Source: Bolinopsis microptera
Taxonomy: Eukaryota > Ctenophora > Tentaculata > Lobata > Bolinopsidae
Reading direction: 5' to 3'
DNA length: 60,000 nucleotides
Assembly: GCF_026151205.1 (NCBI RefSeq)
Contig: NC_087072.1
Coordinates: 23,083,603-23,143,602, forward strand
The notes under the pieces were generated by a model. That model was not told the origin of the DNA. It searched no databases and was given only the letters and a program-made list of their open reading frames with translations. A program made the translations under genes and the position numbers. This document shows, in pieces, positions 54,340 through 60,000 of this stretch; within the stretch, counting starts at the first letter, position 1; the number at the start of each line of letters is the position of its first letter.

Positions 54340-54983
54340 CATATAAGCTTTGTATGTGCGTATTCAACGGACTTAGGATCTGCGCTGTGGCTTTGAATTA
54401 TATCAAAACCACAAATACTGAGCACTTTTATTTCTTTAATATCCAGTCATTAGTCATAATTTGTCGATTCACTGTTGACTTTGATGAGAGTACATTTTAA
54501 AGAATTAAAAATGCAGCCATAGGGGAATGATGAATAAATATGAACATACTACATCACAATGTAGATATAGAATTCAGGTTGAATAACTGAATATTTAATA
54601 ATTGCAGAGCAGACTAAAATTATATGTTCCACGAAAGATGTTTCTGTTTATTGTGGATTTGTTAGTTAGAAACTTGAAGATAATCTGTCGTCAATTTGTC
54701 AAACTTATAGTTATACATAACAATCCCATTCATACATACGATCTCAAATAAAGTCTGAGTTCAATTACCTCAACCATAAGATATTACAACAAAAATAACA
54801 CCAACGGTTTACAAACAACAATCACTGAAATTATCCCTCAATCGCAGCGTTTCAAACTGTCTTTTTCTCGCTTCATGACTGTGGCCACAGTCGGACTGTA
54901 GTCTCTCATTGGATCGCATTACCCCAATCTCGCTCACCAGTGCTCGCTGGTTTGGCCGAGTTGACACTCGCTGTCTCCAGCAC
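54340..54983. other. NMT 3' flank and convergent gene 3' flank
   Basis: No gene seen. It lies between the NMT stop and the stop of the - strand secreted gene, so it must hold both 3' ends. AATAAA occurs at about 54534 (ATGAATAAAT) and 54747 (CTCAAATAAAG) in the + sense. Confidence 0.4.
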
Positions 54984-57827
54984 TCACGGAGCGTCTTTAG
55001 GGATGAACCTCTCGCCTGGTCGCTGGAAGGGGTTGTTGTATTTGTCGCTCAAAAGAGAAGGATACATATCTTTTATGTTTTGGGACATGTCCTTGCCGGC
55101 GATCTTAATTCTTTTTCTGGTGGTAGTGTAGTTTATCTTACATCTGTGTGGCATCTTCTTACATCGCTCGTAACGGGCAGAGTCGTCTCTCATCAGGAAC
55201 TCTATTCCTCCAACGCTCATGTATCTGGTAAAATGAGCTGTTAATTCGAGTCATGATATTGTTCTAAGATATTTTGTGGTTAACGATCTATTTGATGTCA
55301 TAGAAAAATCGGCTTGAAATTGTCCTGACGGCGATTAATCATATCCGAGCTGAACTCTACTAGTATAATATATCGAGCTAGGCTAGGCAAGGCAACAAAA
55401 ATTTATTAAATCATCAATATTATTATTGAATATCGGTAGTATATCTTGCGACTTTTAGAAGCATTAATATGGTACGACTCTTAATCTGCAAGTTGCAAAA
55501 TTTAAAAACTAAAATACGCCTCAACACTTTCTTATTAACATCACCTTGGCGAACCCTTGATATTTACTGCCCCTCATTTATTAAGTTTAACAAGATTTAA
55601 AAAGCGTTTTTAGGGAGTGTGACCTGGTCGTCATGTCGCTAACTTAACTTGACGAAGTGTTATTGACAGTTAGATTGAGGAAGTGACATGGAACATGACT
55701 GTTCCAGAGTATTACTGCACTACTGTAGTCTAGCTGGAGCGTTGAAAGCTATGGACCATTTTTCACCCAAAAAAACCTAACAAAAATAAATAAAGTTTCT
55801 GAGTATATTATAAAATCTGTTGACTGGTCCCAAAGTAAAAAACAGCTAAAAGGTAAAAACAAGCTTAAAATGCAATGGTAGTAGTACTAACTTATAGTAG
55901 TGATATAGAATATAACTCACTGTTTGCCCTCCTTGAAGTCCCCTATCGTGACATTGATTCGTGTATGCTGTTTATCGAGGAGACTAGGTCGAGTTCTGAT
56001 GTGAAGAACGTGCTTCCGCAACGTGGAACCGTCACCCTGTAACAGTTTCATAATGTGTTACTGCAGTTGTAATCTGTGACAGTATATGTGTCAACAGTTA
56101 AACACTTAACCTGTTAACCAATCAACCGCAGTGTGTTGCAGGCGGAAGAGATTGCAGTATGTGTGCCTGGCCAAACCATGTTAAAGCCACTCAGTAATAC
56201 GATCTGAGGAATCGAGACATCTCGGCATTCCAGAAATAAATTGTTTAAGAATTTCGAAACCGTATAGAACATTAGTCATCACTCATAAGATTAGAGCTAA
56301 GCGCCGGGATCATTATGCAATTTATAATTCGTTACTGCTGGTTGAAATTTGGGATATTCTAGAGAAGTGAAATCACTTAAATTCCTTGAATTTCTCTGAC
56401 GGTTAAGTCATCTGAGAGAAAATGCAAATTGTCAACTAACCCTGTGATAGGCTCGCCCCTTGTAGTATCTGATTCTCACTGCTTTCTCGCCTTCCTTTAA
56501 AGGCACATGTTTATGTCTCACGGAAGTGTGAGTTAAACGATGTATTCCTATCGGACGGCCGTTGGGTAGGGTACCGAAATTATTGACGTGGAACCTTGCT
56601 ATCGTCTTCTGTAAGCCATGAGATAACGACAGTTCAGCCTTTTTGCCTGAGAGGTGTTTCCGGTAAATATTATGGGTACTTTTCTCGTTCATATTTCATC
56701 TAAACATAAAAGTTTATGAATGACATATATCATAGATAAACTTTCAAATATTCAGAAGATTGGTCATTGATAGATAGATAGAAACTCGGCTCAAGAAATG
56801 TTATAGAAGTTAATAGATGTTACGCATAGTTGTTTAAATCGAAACATGCATTATGTATATCAAATATGCACGTTGTCCATAGAGATTATCATCAACAATA
56901 ACAACTTAATCTTACCATTCATGTTAGTATTTAAGCCAACTTTAGTATCGTTAGTTAGAGACGGATCCAACTTGATCTTTAATCGTGTTCTGCCGTTCTT
57001 TCGACTTGAATGTAGCACTTTGTCACCCGTATTATATTCGACCTCTCCTTCTTTTGCCTGAAAAATGATTATGTTATATCGGACTGCCGTGAGCTTATAA
57101 TATAATTCACAATGTTAGAGTGCATTAGTATCGTACTGTGGACGTGGCTGTCTCGACATGCAATGTCTGCCATAATAATATGAACAGTAAAAATTAAAGA
57201 ATTTCGGATAATTTAGAACTGCAGATTTGCTGAAACTGAATTGAATGATTCTATCGAAAGAGCTGGATTTAGGATGAGGTTTACGCACAGAGTTTGTTTT
57301 CGGTAAATATTATATTTAACGATTATATATGTATAGCATTAGCACGAAACATAGTTAATAAAATTAAATTTAACAAAATTAAAGACAAAGTCACTTGATC
57401 TTTAGCCTTGAAATTTATGGAAAAATATTTTATCTTGTATAGGCCATTATAAGTAGGATAAAGTTATATTCTAACGGAAAGAAATCGAATCAAGACAATA
57501 AAATTAAAAATGATAGAATAATTTATAAATTATTTAAAGAATTAACCAGAAGTCAAGCAGTAACTATCTAAAAAACAAGTAAAAGCAACGTACCACCAAA
57601 GTTTGGTCCTCAATAGCTTCATCAAAATTGACGTCTAAATCATCGTCTGTAAGCCCAGTGATCTGCTCCAATATCATCCTCCTCTCTTCTTCTGGCATCT
57701 CTCCTTCGATCATCTCCATGTCGACCATGTCAGGGTCAAGATTTGTGATGGAACCATCCGGAATTGGTGCCAGAAATGTCCTTCGTGCAACTAGGGCAAA
57801 TAACAAAACGGAAGCAAATCGCAACAT
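54984..57827 (-). CDS. Secreted basic protein of unknown family, 5 exons
   Basis: Exons on the - strand are 57827-57594, 57057-56916, 56646-56441, 56036-55921 and 55224-54984. All are GT-AG and in phase, giving about 312 residues. Exon 1 has a signal peptide (MLRFASVLLFALVARRT) and an acidic stretch (DMVDMEMIEGEMPEEERRMI). The rest is basic and beta-like: YNTGDKVLHSSRKNGRTRLK, LQKTIARFHVNNFGTLPNGR, EKAVRIRYYKGRAYHR, HTRINVTIGDFKEGK, CKKMPHRCKINYTTTRKRIK. There are few cysteines. For exon 5 the acceptor TTTTACCAG ending 55225 keeps the frame; the stronger-looking AACAG before it does not. TGA at the stop overlaps a GTGAGT, so a further exon cannot be excluded. I do not recognise the family. 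Confidence 0.75.
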
Positions 57828-57959
57828 GATCAATAGAGAAGTAAATTTTCGCTGTGGCCCGTTGCGTGGAGTTGAAATATGTAGCGTGAGTTTAATTACC
57901 AAGGATCGAATAAAGCTATTTAAAGGGAGTATTCCTCGCTCTCTCCTCTCCACCCCGGC

Positions 57960-59335
57960 CCACCTCTAATCGGAGTTATTGGCCAATGGGAGGACGACAC
58001 GTCAGTGTGCCAGAAAACCAACAGCGTGCAGGGTGAAGCAGTACAAAGGCGGGTGATACTATTACTAACACATGGTGTGGAAGTAACGTTGTAGCTCGCA
58101 TTAAGTCGCTTATAGTCTACACACGCACACCCTTTCTAGGTTAAAGATAAATAGCTTCACCCATGCATGCGGGTGGTATCTACCTTTATCTTATCAGGCC
58201 TGTCGCGGAGAAAGTGCGGACATTTTTTAATTTCCTAGTCATTTCCACTGATTCGCCTGCCAGAAAACAAAGGTTTCCAGGGTGATTTAAATTAGTGTAA
58301 TCTTCACAGTCTACCCGGAGTTCCCAGCAGTTCACAAACACACTAACTGAGATCACAGAATCACGACAGGACCTGGGCAGGTGCCAAGAAACGTACCGTA
58401 TGCCTCACGTACCATGTGGCAGCCCGTTTCACCATCTCCGCCACCAAGGGCAGACCTTTACTGCAAGGCTTTCTGTCTCCTGGGATCTGGATTTAGTTTG
58501 CCATTCAGCCGCGATAAGGAGTGTGGGCTTGGCACTTGGCACAGTGATGCCGGGCAATCCTCTCCTTATCTTTATCAGCTGGGATATTAATACAGTGCCG
58601 CGTTAAATCATGTATTCTGAGTAAGTAAAATTAGTTACTGTGTCAGCTACAAGCTGTATAAGAATTCCTACAAACATATTAACTATATTGATTTACATAT
58701 TACATATTATTAGAGTTGTGCTTACAAATACTATAAGACTAAGAAACGATATGATCTGACGTACGAGGCTACTATAGAGCGATTGCGTCATTTCCTTGTT
58801 CATTTGTATCGGGATTTTATGGCTCTGCGACTATATCCATTCTAGACTCGGAGTCGTTTTGTTAATATTATTTCGGAACAACTTATGACCTGCCGCACCT
58901 TGGATCTCCTCTAGACTCGTATTTACTACAGTTGACGTGGGCACTCCTTTTTTAATCCGGTTTATATGTATATATATATGACAAGTTTTATCCAAAAAGT
59001 CTGGCGCCTTTGATAGTAATCCAGAGGTGAAAAAAAGACTGTTCTTACAGTGCACTGACTGAGATTCTAAACGTGTTAGAAATTTCACCACGCCAGATGT
59101 TTAGAGACAAAAACCTGCTTTATAGTGTTACCTGTTAAGGATTTGACAACAAAGCGTAACAAACTTCTAATTGAATTTGGAGAGTATTTTTCGGCTCAAT
59201 TTAAGTCCAGGTTTAACACTTTAACAATATGAGTAGCGTAAAAATGTTTCACATCGTCCTAACTCGGATCACGTGGGATAATCCTTTGAACCACGTGTCA
59301 CTCGGCGGAGTATCACACCTTGACTCTGAAAGCTG
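57960..59335. other. Divergent intergenic region
   Basis: Lies between two genes transcribed away from each other, so it should hold both promoters. GATAAGG/CTTATCT-type words are frequent (58187-58194, 58513, 58565-58572). A (TA)n stretch is at about 58966-58980. No coding region was seen. Confidence 0.4.
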
Positions 59336-59341
59336 TATAAA
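59336..59341 (+). promoter_or_regulatory. TATA box of the cathepsin-like gene
   Basis: TATAAA 46 bases before the ATG at 59387. With a start site about 30 bases downstream, the 5' UTR would be only about 20 nt. Confidence 0.55.
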
Positions 59342-59386
59342 CCATGCCTCGCCCTGGTTACGTGGATCATTTCTCACGATTGAAAG

Positions 59387-60000
59387 ATGAAGTTTGCAGT
59401 GGTTTTAGTAGTGGTGATGGCCATTGTGGCTGGACACAGGTTAGACGAGGAGGATGAGGTTCCTGATGTAGACATAAGGAAGACCGACGTGAGGAAAGAG
59501 TTCGCTAGCTTTGTCAGGGTAGGAGACCTTTTCTAAACGGTTAAGAGCATGTTAATTCTTAGGTCTCTCGTGGTTAACCTTGATCATAATAGTCGGTTAG
59601 GATATGAGCTCATGGTTTGAAAGTGTCAAAACTTACATTGCATGCTGTTCAGTGAGTTTTACGTATTAAGCATCTCGCGGAGGCTAACCTATACGTTTAG
59701 AAATTCAGGAAAAGCCGAGGAAACTTGAGGAGCAATGCTGACGTGAAGAAGAGATACCAGATCTTTGCCAAGAACATTCAGACAGTTAAGAACCACAACA
59801 AAGAACGATCTTCGTTCAGAATGGAGGTCAACGACTTTGCTGATAAGGTAAGTTTTAGTTGCAATTGATATTTTAAAAATATTGTGAATATTGTGATCTT
59901 GCAACACTTGTCAGATTAATAGTAAATTAATGGCGTTCTTATGTCTATGATTTTTAGCATTCCATGTTGGTGGAGTCTGGCCAGATTATGAGATTATGTC
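59387..60000 (+). CDS. Cathepsin L-like cysteine protease, 5' part
   Basis: Exons 59387-59518 and 59701-59847, and the start of a third at 59958; the gene runs past the window. Signal peptide MKFAVVLVVVMAIVAGHRL, then an I29 inhibitor prodomain: VRKEFASFVRKFRKSRGN, the ERFNIN-type helix DVKKRYQIFAKNIQTVKNHN, and the motif MEVNDFADK. This is the propeptide of papain-family cathepsins, which blocks the active site until cleaved in the lysosome or outside the cell. The catalytic domain is not in the window, so assignment to cathepsin L rather than a relative rests on the prodomain alone. Confidence 0.85.

Noticed and set aside
1-60000. tRNA, rRNA or snRNA genes
   Set aside because: I looked for B-box-like GTTCGANNC words and found them only within coding exons or isolated without an A box or cloverleaf.

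Overview
This window is metazoan nuclear DNA. It is AT-rich, its genes are split by GT-AG introns, and it is dense in transposon remnants. The best guess is a cnidarian. That rests only on the overall look: LINEs with PHD fingers, nested single-exon genes and lineage-specific secreted families. No species can be named.

Three conserved housekeeping genes on the + strand form the backbone, and all can be spliced end to end by eye. (1) NCKAP1/HEM, a WAVE-complex subunit, has 22 exons from 1195 to 20681 and encodes about 1,143 residues. (2) AP2S1, the AP-2 clathrin adaptor sigma subunit, has 3 exons from 31855 to 33630 and encodes 142 residues. (3) N-myristoyltransferase has 10 exons from 34413 to 54121 and encodes about 452 residues; its seventh intron is 14.9 kb. 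A cathepsin-like protease starts at 59387 (+) and runs off the right edge. On the - strand, 57827-54984 holds a five-exon gene for an unrecognised secreted protein.

Many genes lie antisense inside the introns of the big genes. NCKAP1 intron 4 holds an intact PHD-endonuclease-reverse transcriptase LINE ORF, an AlkB-type dioxygenase ORF overlapping an SGNH-hydrolase ORF, and a frame-broken receptor-like gene. NCKAP1 intron 13 holds a candidate N-myristoylated protein with a hydrophobic hairpin. NMT introns hold a LITAF-domain gene and three members of a small secreted-protein family. A secreted three-repeat protein lies just upstream of AP2S1 on the opposite strand.

Mobile DNA makes up much of the rest. 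A 4,584-bp TIR element (41507-46090) with an 8-bp target duplication (GATCAATG) carries two large minisatellite arrays and splits a LINE that reads in frame across the excision point. Three short GC-hairpin MITEs each have perfect, different 8-bp target duplications. A hAT-like MITE, two mariner-like TIR pairs, a minisatellite-bearing MITE and a cluster of GC-rich foldback elements (25.9-27.2 kb) complete the set. A degraded direct copy of the NMT 3' end (about 50640-52490) sits just before the true one and may be an assembly artefact.

The most unusual material is the AlkB/SGNH pair next to the LINE ORF, the satellite-carrying TIR element, and an array of seven AATAAA-containing 17-bp units inside an NCKAP1 intron.
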